Under the pieces are notes generated by a model, which had not been told where the DNA came from, did no database searches, and saw only the letters and a list, made by a program, of their open reading frames with translations. Below are positions 18,530 to 31,226 of a stretch of DNA of 64,000 bases, one piece after another. Position 1 is the stretch's first letter. Each line of letters starts with the position of its first letter. The stretch is from Aspidiotus rigidus (lineage: Eukaryota > Arthropoda > Insecta > Hemiptera > Diaspididae), in contig JAVHKY010000013.1 of the NCBI GenBank assembly GCA_035079385.1, positions 992,001 to 1,056,000 of the forward strand. Direction: 5' to 3'. Position numbers and translations under genes: made by a program.

Positions 18530-21500
18530 TACTAGATTGCTCCTCCTTGGACTTTATCAATACGGTGACGGTCTCATATTTTTATCAATTACGTATACCT
18601 TCTGAATTTATATACGTTCTTATGTAGGTAAATCCTTTGTAGAATGAGATAGATAGCATGAAGACAGATTGGTGATGATATTAAACCAACGAGCATGCAG
18701 ACAGGTTGTATTAGAGAAACTAAGATTTTGTAATCACCAGTCGTATGGAAAACATTTGAAATATTTTTCCCATTGTGGTGGAATACTTTCAGAATTCTCT
18801 CCTGACTGGGCTACACTTACCGATACTGCTCAAACTTCATGGCAAGCTATGATTCAGATTTCAGAACACCTATGAGGAACAGATATACAAAGTGAGTACC
18901 TATCTGAGAAATATTTCATTTACATAGGCCTATTAATATACCTATTCATCGATTTTCGCATATATTGTTATCGTTATAAATCTCTATCAGTTACCGGTAG
19001 TAGTTTAGGAAACAAGTTCAGTATTCAATTTTGCAGCTGTTATCGCTAAAAGAGCTCTCGACCTCTTTATCATCGTTACGTAGAACTTTATCATTTCTTC
19101 AAATGCTACCTTTGAAATCATGAATAATCCATTAAAAATCAATGTATAGGTGAGCGAAATACCATACTTGTCAGAGCGGGTTAAGAATTTGAATACGTAG
19201 GTATTGATACAATGAAGATATAAGAACTATGAAAAGTTGGTAGGTAGTTCTGTCAATTTTATAGATCTGTTGTTGGGTACCTATAAACTATTTGTGTTTT
19301 ATCAGAGCTTTGTAATGCGCTATAGAATACTGGTAATTTTACGTTGAGGATCATAGAAATTGATTCTAACAACCGCATTTCATTACTTATTTTTCATCAA
19401 TGTTACAACATATTGTAGATATTTCACAGAATTTTCGATAGTATGTTTTTGTTTGGCAAGCATTCATTTCTGTGAAAACATATCGTCAAAAGATTCCTTT
19501 TTCATACAGACTGTATTTTAATTACATCTACGAGTAAAAATCGTGTAGTAATCGAGTCGTCCCGTCAAATCTGTGCATTCAGTCAAATAAAACATATGTA
19601 GGTACTCGTAATTTAAAATTAATTTTAATGCTGAAGATTTGATAAACTATAGGTAGGTATTCCTCATATTCTTGATATACCGACATATCATCGGCTCCTG
19701 GTGCTTGCGTATAATGTTGAAAATTCTCCCAAAATAAGATACAGTGTATTCTATTTTTTCCATACCTTTCAATGTTTTATTTTTTGTTGTTCCCTGTACC
19801 TAGCCCGCGAGAGAGGGAAGCAGTTTTTCTCTATCAGCTCCATTTTTCTTGATCAACCGATAATTAAAACTCGAAGATGTTGTACCGTATTGACCAATAA
19901 CTCGAGGAGCAATCTTCAAAAATTTATCGCAAGTGTTCTTTTGAAGTACCTACCGAACAAAATTTACTTTTCGAAAACCTTAGCTCAAAGGTCTCCATCA
20001 GCGATGCCTAAAACATCGTTGTAAAATCATAATTTTGAACCAATGGAACATGGACAATATGAGCTCATGAGTACAACCAATATCCAAAGATTTTGATACT
20101 TATAGAAAAACAGATACGGATTGGACATCTTGATTTCGGCTAACTATAGTCGTAGCTCTTGAGTTTTGTGCGATAGGTATCGGACGCAGGAATAGATTTT
20201 ACTTTATTCAACTGGCTCGTCAAAGATAATGGGCTGATCGCCATAATCAGGACAAAATACTAAAATGAATACACCTAGATAATTTTTTTTTTTCTTCAAA
20301 TCTGTCAAGAGCAAAGTAAGTGAAAAAGAAGACCAAAAATTTTCACCTATGAAAGAATAACAATTCAAAAATGACAGACGAAATAGGGTACTGTGATACA
20401 TATTTCTTCTCGTTGCGATAAAATCAGAAAAAAAAGGGTAAGTTCTTAACTAAGTTAGATATGGCAATTTAGATTGTACACAATTTGAAAGGGTTTCACC
20501 CCTTCGTAAAATATCGCCGAGTGTGACAAAATAAAAACTCTAACGTTTTTTTTTTCCTCTCTTTCTATTTCTTCTTTTCCTTCGTTACACACTTCGAATC
20601 TGTTTTTGATTCATTATTGCTTATAAACCATGAAGAAAACTTGTCCAAATTTTTGATATATGTCCGTTTCGTGTCGAACAATTTTCCTCTCTCGCATTCG
20701 ATAATCACACGCTTATTACAGCGTTATATACCTCTTCTTTCTTTTAAACGTAAAGGTCGTGTCATTGCGATTGTGTCGCGGAAAAATAGTCTTTTCAATG
20801 ATGTAAATCGACGTCTCAATAATAAAATAAAAAAGCAGTACGAGAATTTTTTCTTTATATACGCGCATGCGAAAGTTACCATACCATAAGAGAACTTGTC
20901 AATTGTAAGCTTTTCGCTGTACTATAACTGAATAGTAAATTAGTTTCCTCGACAAGAGTATCTTTCGGTTCGGCATTAATCTATACCGACGTGTGAGACT
21001 GCACACTCCCCTACCGACGACGTCGTCCTAACACGGGGTAACTCGTATGAAAATTTTATATTTTGACTTCCCCCACCCCCCTTGTTAAGAACCGATTTCT
21101 GTGTATTATTTCTACTCGTCGGTCTTGGCCAGTAAAGCTAGCCGCTAAATTGATGCGAGAGTAGATGACAGTTCGATCTCCTTTCCTCTCCAGATACTTG
21201 AATAATGCATTGGCTAGTTTTCCTGGCGAAGATTCCATTTATCAGGATTTGACAGCGCCCAGTCTAACAATTATTTATTTTCGAAGGGGCCCTCGTACCG
21301 CTGCTCGTAGCGTATACGAAAAATATTCGCTCCATTGCGTCTAATTTTCTCGCGCGCGCAAATTCAAATTGATCGTATCAAAACGATTGGGCTTTCCAGA
21401 AAATGGTGAAAATTTGTAGGTGCGTGTGGTATTCTTTTGAAAGAAATATACGGTCTCAACCCATTAGAAAATTCGTGTTTGTAACAGTGACGGATTTGGC

Positions 21501-24500
21501 AATTCTGCGTGTCTGTGTTGACGAAAATCTTACTTTTTTTATTTTTTTCTAAAAGTAAAACGTAGTGGTTTTTTATTGTGCAAGGAGGCATCTATAAATT
21601 ACGTGAGGTGATTTTTTTGATTTTTCAACCCCCTTCCCACAGTTGTGAAATTCGGTTCACCATCCTCGCTGTCTGTCTCTCTCATCTAAGGGGGTTTTTC
21701 AATTGATTTATTGCAATGCAATATCTAAAACTGTAAGTGACGTAATATTTGCCGAGACCCCTTCCCTTCCATGAGACTCGGTTTGTGGCTTTATTCCTGT
21801 TCAATGTCCCACTTAATTTATAAACAGCCCCCACAAACTCGCACACACTTTCTGAAATCTATCCACGAGCTTTCAACTATACGAGTAGGTTATCGACCCT
21901 ATAACTATGGTTCACGGTAGGAAAATAGATGAAGGAGAACCAGAATACATATAAAGGTCAGGAAAATGGAGAGCAAGTTAGGAAGAACAGGAATGTCAGG
22001 CTCTTGGTTCAGCAGTAAATCTGAAGTGGGAGTTTTGAAACATGAAATACCTATATTTTAGCTTAGTGAAGTAAGCATATCAGTTTTATGATTGTGTGTG
22101 CTCCGATTCGAAGCCATTATGATGCAGATTGCAGTGCAGTGTATACTTTTATCGATTTTAGGCTATCTACTCCTTCTTAAGCTTCACCATGTTCAGAAAC
22201 CTTCTTCAGGAATTCATATTTTTGTGATCCTATCACGTATGTTTGTATTGTACCTAAAAACCCTTGCTAGGAATTTTACTTCGATTATTATACATGGAGT
22301 TCGTACATTTACCATGTTGAGCAATATTTTTAATTCACCTATTCAGAGTGTTTCTAAAGGTTTTATACAAGCATTCGATCCGAGTATGATTTCGTTTAGA
22401 ATGATTTCTCGAGTTTGATCCTGGAAAATAAAACTGAAGTGATCTTCTAAATGACGTTCTTTTAACGTATGAGGTCGTTAGTCAAGGTTTACCTTTGTAA
22501 CATAAATACCGGAGCGTACTGTTGACAATTTCACGAGTTACGTCTGTCCCTCGAGTATAGGGAAACCTTGGCCTAGTGGGTTATCAAAGGTCGATAATAA
22601 ATTGTACCAGCCAGTTTAATTTGTTCGTGAAACGAAACCCAATCGTTCACTTTATAGTTGGCCACGCTTACTGCCTTCGACTTCTGGTCAAGCAAACTAG
22701 TCTGACTTTCGTTATATCATTATTCATCTGTTTGTCATTGTACTGTACCTATACGCGTTGGATAGAAGACATCTCACACGCTAAGTTATTAAACATCGGT
22801 CAATATCTATTTTCCTTTTCTAGAAAAAGGAAAAGAAATACCCTAGGAATATTTTCTTTCTCGTTCCTTTCACGGCATGAACGAAAATGAAACGTAACTC
22901 AACCGGAATTGTTCGTACGTAATCCGTTCAAGTCCAGGTGTTCTTTGTCAGATTTTTTAATTTTGAAAAGTTTGTACATAAAACTGGTTCCAAACCGCAA
23001 GCGAGAAAATTTTCTCGCTCGAATAAGTTTCATACATCACGTGAGACATCAAACTTTTGACTTTCGATCGGTAATGGTGTTTGAAACTCTTCTCTTCCAT
23101 CTCACAAAATTGAAGGTCGCCTTCAATTTCATAACGCTGTCACCCTTTTTGCACGTCTTTGCACGCGTACTCCTAAATCATCGACAGAATTTGAACTACA
23201 TATTTTTTCTTTTCCTGTCAAACTCGTCGGTCTGATGAAGCGAAAAAATCATGTATTTTGCTGAAAAAAATCATAAGTTTTGTTAAGTTATTTTTAAAAC
23301 GTGAAAAACATATTCGTTCTCTTTCACAATAACCGCGCATATTAATGTTGTACTGGGATTGTTTTGTCTTTTGTATTTTGCTACTTGAAAATCTTTCTTT
23401 CGTCTCACAATAATGAATTTCAATCAAAAGTTATGCATGGAATTGTAGAAAGCCGACCGAAAACTAAAAGGGCGGAGGGGGGGGGGACACGGCCCAACTC
23501 CGAAGGAAACTTACCCAGGAAAGGCAATCTAATCCACCGCTTCCTAATATCAGAGTGCGAATCCTGGAGGAGGGAAATCGTAGAATCGAGACATTTCCTT
23601 GTAAGCCTCCTACGAACTATTAGGTCAATGTCCACCTTTGACCTGATTCACCCCCGCATGGTGCTTTATCGTCAAGGTGCCTGACTCAGAGGGATGTGAA
23701 TGAGGCGATGTTTTAAACTATTGAACGTAGCTAGTTTTTGGGCAACAGGAACGAATGTCGACCCGTGGATAGCAATATGGTTCAATGTACCTTTGCGGTA
23801 AATACCGAATCTATGGACACCGTCAATGACGGTGTAAAAAATTTATAAAGGAGCTACCAACTTCAAGTGTAAATTTTATGGAAGAGTATAGGCTGTTTAA
23901 ATAAGCGAGAAACTGCAATTTCGAGCTGCCCTGGGGGGGAACAATTGTTAAGTGGGTCATTTGTATACTCATATTGTAGGAAATTTTATAGGCTATCATT
24001 TTACTCGGAGGTATTTTTGACCGATCGTCGTATAATCGCAATGTGCTGAACAACCGCCCACCCTCAGACGTGTTGATTGGTTGTAATCGCTGTCGGTCGA
24101 AGGTGATCTAAAAGAATAGCGTACAGCCTTCAAGTTTTCTAGCGGCAACCACTCTTATGCGCGGGTGATAGGGGTATGTCTTCTCTACTGTTCGTGAGCG
24201 ATTGGTTGACCATTGCATACGAGGTCCGCGTACGCTATTTGCAACGAGAACGCGCGTTTCTATGTAGATGACCAAAGGCGAACAAAAACGCATTCCACTG
24301 TCGCCAACTAATCGCTCACCGACAGTCTGTAGGTGTTCTAGTCTTCTTCTGTCTATTTGCGTAAAGTATTCTTTAGAAAAATTTGATTTATTTCATATTG
24401 GTCAAGATGCATTATGCGTTTTTGGCGCGAAAGTCGATTTACAATATTCTCCCTTGTACTATTTACGTTTATTATCATTTATTTATCCGTGTAATTTATA

Positions 24501-25800
24501 TTTTTTTACTTCTTTCTTCGCATTGAAAAAGGGACTGCTGAGAATAGATTAGGCGCATTATAGCGAATACGCGGAATCATGGTGAGAGGCCTTTTTTCGT
24601 GCGTTGTGCTCTTCACTCGTGCGATAAAGCTGAAATACAAATATCGAATGAACGTCGTGTTTTCTTACACTGGAACATTTTAATATTCGCGTTTGCCGAA
24701 ATTATAAACGCGCGCTCGTTCCGCTAATGTAAATAACTGACCAATGGCCTGTAGCTGATAAAAGGCGAGAACCTTTTTTTACTTCTCGATGTAGAGCTGA
24801 GTATACGATGCACAGTCTGTATGTGTCCGCGGCCACCACCGATTTATATATACAGAAAAGAGAAGAACCCTTTTTCGGCTGGTTTTGCTTATAAACTCGT
24901 CGCGCATCGCGTCCACCGTGTACGTTGTATACTGTATACATTTATGCTTTATGTAGGTCCATGTAACCAGCCACTCGCTCTTTCTATTCACGAATATTAA
25001 CCGTACGGAAATTATTTTATTAAAACGCAACCCGTCATCGTTTTCCAGCTTTTATATATTGGCAACTTGGCCTCTTCATTATTCACAGCACCTTCCTCGT
25101 GTGTCACTACTTTCGAGCTGACCACAATTTTGACGTGGCGAGCTCGCTGACCATACGTGTACAGTATCATTCAGCAGTGTACAGCAGTAGCAGCACGATC
25201 CCGCTACAAAGACTATAAAGTATTCTTTGATATGACATCGCGCACGCTACCCATCTGAAGGTGTTGAACTGTTTGCGTACGATGCGATGTAATCCTCATG
25301 AGCGTGAAAAATGATTTAAAAATGATTGAAAGACCTTTTGACAATGGTACCTGACGGTGTGGTTTACAAGTAGCATCCTCTCTCTTCATAATTATATCTT
25401 CTGTATTAGTTTGTATTATGGTTAAAAGGTAAATTATTGTGAATCATTGACAAGCTTATATCTGACAAATTTTTACCAACTCTACTGCTACAATCTGCTT
25501 GTGTCAAAGTGGGGGAGTGGCACTTGTAGCTCCTTTCTCACCTAATAAAAAAGAAACTTCCTTTGAATTCCTACCTTTCCTGACTTCATGCTCAAGAATC
25601 AACTCTTGAAACAAAATCTCGTTACTTACGTTAAAATCAGAATTGAGCGTATAAACCAGATCCCATCTTGTCTATATAGATCCCGTGTCTTCTTTACCAG
25701 ATGAAAATCTTGTTGTAAAATACTTCTTCGCTCGTTTGATATTTTCATAAGGCTCTTTGCTATATGGCGTCTCTGCTAGGCTCTTCATCTGATCGACCGG
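18530..25800. other. long gene-free stretch
   Basis: No exon set, RNA gene or mobile-element protein was recognised. Two blocks (about 20560-21360 and 24070-25220) are richer in CG dinucleotides than the surroundings. A short + strand ORF at 18669-18875 contains HCGGILSEFSPDW and one at 22092-22418 starts with a hydrophobic segment; neither has splice signals or homology that I can support. Confidence 0.4.
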
Positions 25801-25890
25801 AAGATAAACCCTTAACAGGAAATCTGTTATATGGGGTGTTTTTTTTGAAAAATTTGCCGTCCGCCGTCCAACGTCCAGCCAAAATGGACC
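25800..25890. repeat. dispersed repeat fragment (foldback family core)
   Basis: Contains the ATATGGGGTGTTTTTTTTGA...TTTGCCGTCCGCCGTCC segment that also forms the central part of the foldback at 30353-30952 and recurs near 3700 and 44560-44750. Confidence 0.55.
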
Positions 25891-25917
25891 TGAAAAAATG
25901 TTGCTTCTTTTCTTGAG

Positions 25918-26329
25918 CTACGGAGGGGAATGATAAGAGAGGAACTCGAAAGTGTGATCACATGAAATTAGATGGTCAGTGAAGGCTGAAATTTCAAATT
26001 TCTTACCTTTCCAAGCAGAGGTGTGCTCAGATACCCTGAAATGTAAAGCGCGGCCAGTCTGACCTATATATATATATATATATATATATAGCGTTACAAT
26101 TGGCACAACTTAGCTTATAGACTCCACAACGATTAAGTACAGGGGTGGGATCTTTTACATGAGAAAATGATGATCGTAAAGTATTGATCGGATAGAATGT
26201 AGCCTGATAACCACCTTTGGTTAATATTGCTGCGATTTTGTACGATATTTTTCCCACAAATGGTTGTCGGATGTATTTTACGTCGCTTGGATTACTCGTA
26301 TGTGTTGTGAGATTGGTCGCGTTGTTCAT
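25918..26329 (-). pseudogene. Penelope-like element, GIY-YIG endonuclease fragment
   Basis: Minus-strand translation gives a typical Penelope-like C-terminal region: TFYPINTLRSSFSHVKDPTP, then CGVYKLSCANCNAIY (the GIY half, CGxYK.xC..C), then YIGQTGRALHFRVSEH (the YIG half with the conserved R and EH), then an AFTDHL segment. The two halves are in different frames because a (TA)n run has expanded inside the Y-I codons of the YIG motif. No reverse-transcriptase part is recognised upstream, so this is a fragment. Confidence 0.8.
26065..26090. repeat. (TA)n microsatellite inside a GIY-YIG motif
   Basis: Twenty-six bases of alternating TA sit exactly where the element should encode Tyr-Ile-Gly. 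The expansion is not a multiple of three relative to the short expected codons and puts the two halves of the domain out of frame. Confidence 0.85.
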
Positions 26330-26766
26330 AGACCCGGAAATTTCTTTTTCAGAGTATAGAACGAGCTAGCGTTGAGTAGTTCTACAGGTGCCGAGTCCCG
26401 AGTTAAGTGGGAGTATATGTGTGTGCGTATGGAAGTATTTGATTTTTATAGATCCAGTGAGTTGAAAAAGTTTCTCATGGCGTGGTATCAACCAGAAAAA
26501 TTACGGGATAAGCGTTGAGGATCAAAGAAAATATTATTGAAATGATGGAGAGTGCTTCTCAAGGAGAGGCACAGATCGAAAAATAGATAGGGTAACAGTT
26601 GAGAATGAGTAGTGGTACAAGTAAAGGAGGATCGTCGAATTTTAAGAAATTACAGGCTTGCCAGGTTTGGTACGTAGAAGGGTTCCGTCCAAAGGACGGG
26701 CATTTCTACTTGTACTTTATAAAAGGAACTAGTCAGTTTTTGTTACACTAGACCATGTTCCCAACA

Positions 26767-27005
26767 AGCTATTGGCTTGAAATATTCTAAGCTGGGCTTA
26801 TACCAGACCAAGGAAGTGGGCCGAGGAGGAGAGCGAAAAAGCGGAGCGAGTGAGCTACTCAAAAGCTATTAGCTTGAATACCCTAAAGCTATTAGCTTGA
26901 AATATTCTAAAGTAGAATTGTACTAAACCCAGAAGGGGGGGAGGAAACGAGCGGAGCGGGTGAGCCTCCCAAAAGCCATTAGCTTGAAATATTCTAAAGT
27001 AGAAT
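26767..27005. repeat. short direct repeats, ~100 bp unit
   Basis: Four partial copies of an AGCTATTAGCTTGAAATATTC unit occur. Two are followed by diverged versions of a G-rich segment (gaggaaacgagcggagcggg) and TGAGC. No coding sense is apparent. Confidence 0.6.
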
Positions 27006-27199
27006 AGAAGGACTTGGAACAATTAAGAAAGGGACTTGAAAAATTCTGAATTCTTGTCATAATATAGTTACGATAGAAGGTGATTTTGGAAAGTTGGTGT
27101 TTTCTCAATTCAGTGCCACACTATTCTAGAGGTTGAATTGATAGTGCGTTTTTTTTTTTATAATAGTGGTTTCCCCAATAGGCCTATAAACCCTGTTAC

Positions 27200-27265
27200 T
27201 AAAATAAATTCGTCCCATAGAACAGGTTCCCTGCGTTCCTCGTTTAACATCGTTAAGGAAGTCTC
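27200..27265. repeat. dispersed repeat fragment
   Basis: Carries the CATAGAACAGGTTCCCTGCG to TTCCTCGTTTAAC module that forms the outer end of the foldback at 30353-30952. Confidence 0.65.
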
Positions 27266-27379
27266 AATTTTTTATAGGTTTTGAAATCTTCTGAAACAAA
27301 ATGCAATATTCAATAGGAAATGACCCATTTTTTCAACAAAAACTGTTGCGTCAGCCGACTCAATTGAAAGACTGACAAA

Positions 27380-28030
27380 TTCTTTGGGAAGAGGGAAAAC
27401 ACTGTCCTTGAGTGTGACTTGGAGCCTCAACAACACAAATGGCAATGCATATAACTACGTATTGGTTACCGGATGCCTTGATTGCTACCTTCAACGGCCA
27501 ACCTGACGGTGATTTTCCGTTATTCCATCGGTCTTTGGGTTGTAGGATGTTGTATTGATGCTATCTATGAGCTCCTACAAACTTTCCTAACTCATTAAAT
27601 AACTCAGATCGGAACTGTTGATAATTTCAAGAGAATGCCATGGCGACTAATTCAATTTTTGGAAAACGCTTATGCCACGACTTCAGCAGAAACATTTTCC
27701 GGGATAATTACCTGTGTCCAATACATTCCTCAATCAATGAAACCCTTTGCATTCTTCCATCACCACAAGATCACAATGTATGAGTTCAAAACGATCCGCT
27801 CTTGAAAAGTGTTGAATATGACATGTTTTGATCCAGAATCGTATGATCCTCGTCATTCCTGGTTTTATAGTTGGTTTGGTTCCGACATAGCGAGGTAATG
27901 TATTTGTTTAAGAACTTGTAAAACGGTCACTGATCTCCTCTTTCATATCAATCAAAAAGGCATTTGCCAACGCCTCGCTGCGAGCTGATGGATATCGTAC
28001 AATGGTCTTTATAATGCAGTGCTTTTTCTA
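27380..28030 (-). pseudogene. Ty3/Gypsy-like integrase relic
   Basis: No long ORF survives, but conceptual minus-strand translation across frameshifts and stops gives pieces in the right order for a Gypsy-type integrase: a zinc-binding-side stretch, then RFELIHCDLV (the usual 'F..vH.DlvGP' start of the core with its first Asp), VSAEVVA, SRHGI, ELGKFVGAH-like, and a degraded HHPTTQRPM segment before the third catalytic position. The protein is too decayed to function. No flanking LTRs were recognised. BEL/Pao origin cannot be excluded. Confidence 0.5.
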
Positions 28031-28039
28031 TGTTTTGGT

Positions 28040-29360
28040 GCTTGATAATTATTCGAGCTTTGACCTTAATTTTCTTCAACTTTTTGCCGATCGTCATATT
28101 CTTACAATATAGCGTCAAATAGCTTTGGCCGAATGCTTCTTTTCATACGCAATTTCCTCACACCAGAAGCACCTTATAAAAGGACCAGCAATATTATGCT
28201 CATCATGATACTTCTGTTGGCTTCCTTCGAGCTGTCTAGGTTTGTCATAAGACGGCTCATGCAGGTTATTATGCTGCATCTCTAAGTACTGGATAATAAA
28301 TTTGAGTAACCCATTATTGTACGTTCTGAAGAATTGACAAAAGTTGAATTTTCAAACTTGTTTCTCTGCCGTTAGTCAGCTAGATATTCAAAATCAAACC
28401 ACCGACCTTTAAATAGAATGAGTCAAATCTTCCCGGTTTTTGACGAAGTATCCAATCTCTCACGACTCTCGTGCTCCTCCAACAATCTAACAATCAATTG
28501 CAACTAGTGTTCATACCCGCAGATCTGGAAAAAATTTCAAAAATTGATGATAAACCTATTATATCTTTATGTACCGAGACACTTTATAACCAGGTCTGTG
28601 TACTTTTAGTCTCTTTCTTCTCCTTTTTTTTTCAAATGTAGAAGCGTTATTTAGAAGGTAATTTCATCATAAAACTTCCGTTGTGACGTTGGTAAGGAGA
28701 TTTTTTATGCTTTTTGGTACACCGCATTTAGAAGAATGATTTTGTGACGCCAAATTAGTCGGTGTTTATTCAAGGTTCTCCTATATGTACTGCGGTGTCA
28801 TGGAGTACAACTGTTATACACGACCTACGATCTTTTTTTTTCTCTTTCTCTCTCTCTCTCTTTTAAATACATCTCGTGTTACGAAATTTTACCATCATCC
28901 TGAATTAATCTACCAAATATACCCCTAGAATGATGTTTGAATAAAAACACGCGAAAGATTTATTTATAAACGCGAGAGGGTGAATTATGAAATTGTTTTG
29001 CAAATTAGATTACGACTGCGCTTTTTATGTGTGAATACAATGGATAAAGATCGCGCAGTCAGCCTAATTATTCAAAATAATAAGTCAGTACGAATGAATT
29101 AGGGCTTGACGCGAAAAATGAAAGCATAGTGCCCAGAGAAATGATTTTTACACCTTTTTTGTTCTTTTTAGCTTCTTTAATTTGAATGTGCGTATATGAA
29201 TTCTGATTGTTCACATGAAGTGTCAAAACAGATACACCCTGTCGCTTCCACATAATGTCTTGTTTGTACCAACTCGATTTTAAATGTACGGTACTGCACG
29301 TCAATATCAACCCTAATCTCATTAGTTGAAAATAGTTCATTTAATATTGTTTTTATCAGT
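28040..29360. other. no gene recognised
   Basis: The left part may be more decayed retroelement sequence continuing from the integrase relic. The rest has no coding, RNA or repeat signal that I can support apart from a CT-rich run near 28830-28860. Confidence 0.35.
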
Positions 29361-29369
29361 GTTTTAACA

Positions 29370-29690
29370 TGAGTATTTCCTCCGAAAGTGTGGTCGTGAC
29401 TCGTGGTCCTCCTTGTGGTCGACTTGAAATCGACTTTAGATTGACGTCGAATTGGATTCGACTTCAACGCGACGTCGAGAAGTTCCTTGACTGCTCTTTT
29501 GGATCGATTTGTTATTCTCTGGTTATAATCCAGATCGACCTCAAATGGACACGACGACGATGTAGAGTCAATTTCGATCCGACTTTTCCAAAATTTTTGC
29601 ATCAACCTGAAGATCAACGGCTCTGTTGCGTAGTTTTGGTCCATTTGAAATCAACCCCAAATCAACGTCGATCTGGACAAAGCGTTCTGA
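29370..29690. repeat. degenerate TCGACTT-rich array
   Basis: TCGACTT, GTCGA and ATCGAC-type hexamers recur every 10-30 bp without a fixed period. The pattern is shared with 40370-41260. A 155-codon minus-strand ORF overlaps it but appears to be a by-product of the stop-poor repeat. Confidence 0.5.
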
Positions 29691-29898
29691 TGTGTCTTTT
29701 GTGATTTTGCTGCTCGCCAACAGAATGCGTTGTCGTAATTATATCAGTAGGACCATTAAGAATGTTAATCATATTTGATTGGTGCAGCAGTGATCGAATC
29801 GACCCAATGTCGAAGTTAATTTTCAGTTGTTAAAATAAGAAGTACAATACTAAGCAAGTAAAAAAACGGTGTGCTATCGCGCTGTGAGAGCTCTCTGA

Positions 29899-29926
29899 CA
29901 ATAATAATAATAATAATAATAATAAT
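29899..29926. repeat. (AAT)n microsatellite
   Basis: About nine uninterrupted ATA/AAT triplets. Confidence 0.9.
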
Positions 29927-30352
29927 CTCGATGATGATTGAACAGAACTAATAACCAACCCCTCATATTTTTTTACGTTCATATTGTCGAAACAATTTTC
30001 GCAAATTCGACTTGGATAAATCCTTTCGAAAGCATAGTATTTATTATTTCTCTTTCGCTGTGGTCATCAATTCCGGTGAATAAATAGTGTACTACTCGAA
30101 CAACCTATTCTGATTGCCGACTCTGCTAAATTATCAGCGTTATTATCTCAAATCAAGGACCCATATAGGCTGCAGATCCATTTTTAGGCCTAAAATCCAA
30201 GTGGCTGTATCTCAGGCAATAATCGTCGCAGAGCAATGAAACTTGATGAAGACACCTTAGAAGACGTGAACGTGCACCCATGTTATTTTTTTCAAAAGAA
30301 ATCATTCATATTATCGCTAATTTCCAACAATAACAAAACACTCAATTAACAA

Positions 30353-30952
30353 AAAACGACGGCTTCCTAAACGAAGTTGAACGAGGAACGCAGGGAACCT
30401 GTTTTATGAGTCAAATGGGATTTGGTATTGAAAATTCAATGAAGCCTAGACCTAAATAAAGCTAGTATAAAGAAGGCCTAAACCTACTATAAGCCTAGTA
30501 TAATATAGTTTGAGAGTCCAAATTCTTCTCGAATCTCGAGCTATATATGATAGCTCGAGAGTCGAAATTTTTTCAAGTCCCGCTCCTATCATATATAGCT
30601 CGAGAGTTGAAATTTTTCCAAGTCCCTTTTATGTCATATATAGCTGGGGAATCGAAATTTTAAGAGGGAACCTGTTTTATGGGGGGCTTTTTGATAAATT
30701 TGCCGTGCGCCGTCCAGCAAAAAACTTGGAAAAATTTCGACTCTCGAGCTATCATATATAGCTCGAGATTCGAGAAGAATTTGGACTCTCAAACTATATT
30801 ATACTAGGCTTATAGTAGGTTTAGGCCTTCTTTATACTAGCTTTATCTAGGTCTAGGCTTCCTTGAATTTTCAATATACCAAATCCCATTTGACTCATAA
30901 AACAGGTTCCCTGCGTTCCTCGTTTAACTCCATTAAGGAAGCCGTCGTTTTT
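30353..30952. mobile_element. 600-bp foldback element with ~225-bp inverted arms
   Basis: The left arm 30353-30580 and the right arm 30723-30952 are reverse complements with only scattered differences. From the ends inward they carry AAAACGACGGCTTCC, AACGCAGGGAACCTGTTTTA, a TAGGTTTAGGCC/CTAGTATA module and GAATCTCGAGCTATATATGA. The ~140-bp centre has further TATAGCTCGAGAG copies and the TTTGCCGTGCGCCGTCCAGC module. No transposase is present. This is the most complete copy of a dispersed family whose parts are scattered over the whole window. Confidence 0.8.
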
Positions 30953-31226
30953 CCAAGTCCCTCTCGTATCATATATAGCTCGAGAGTCGAAATTTTTCCA
31001 AGTTTTTTGCTGGACGGCGCAATCTTCGTAATGAAGTTAATCAATTTTCCAGTCGCTGGAACGGTCTGGAAATAGTAGGAAATCGAGAAAATTTACTATT
31101 AGAGCCTGGAGACCCGTGATTTCTTGTATTTTGTTTATCGATTGGGCCAATTCTTATGTAAATACGTACGGCGAGTTTGAAAAAAATAGTCGATAACTTC
31201 TTCAGTCGCTGGAACAGTCTGTAAAT

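Noticed and set aside
18669..18875. Possible protease-like exon (HCGGIL)
   Set aside because: Only a few residues resemble a chymotrypsin-type motif; no other motif or splice frame supports it.
22092..22418. 108-codon ORF with a hydrophobic N-terminus, possible secreted protein
   Set aside because: No donor site, poly(A) signal or domain seen; hydrophobic ORFs arise easily from T-rich DNA.
29177..29644. 155-codon minus-strand ORF
   Set aside because: It overlaps the TCGAC-rich degenerate repeat, has no splice signals and no recognisable domain.
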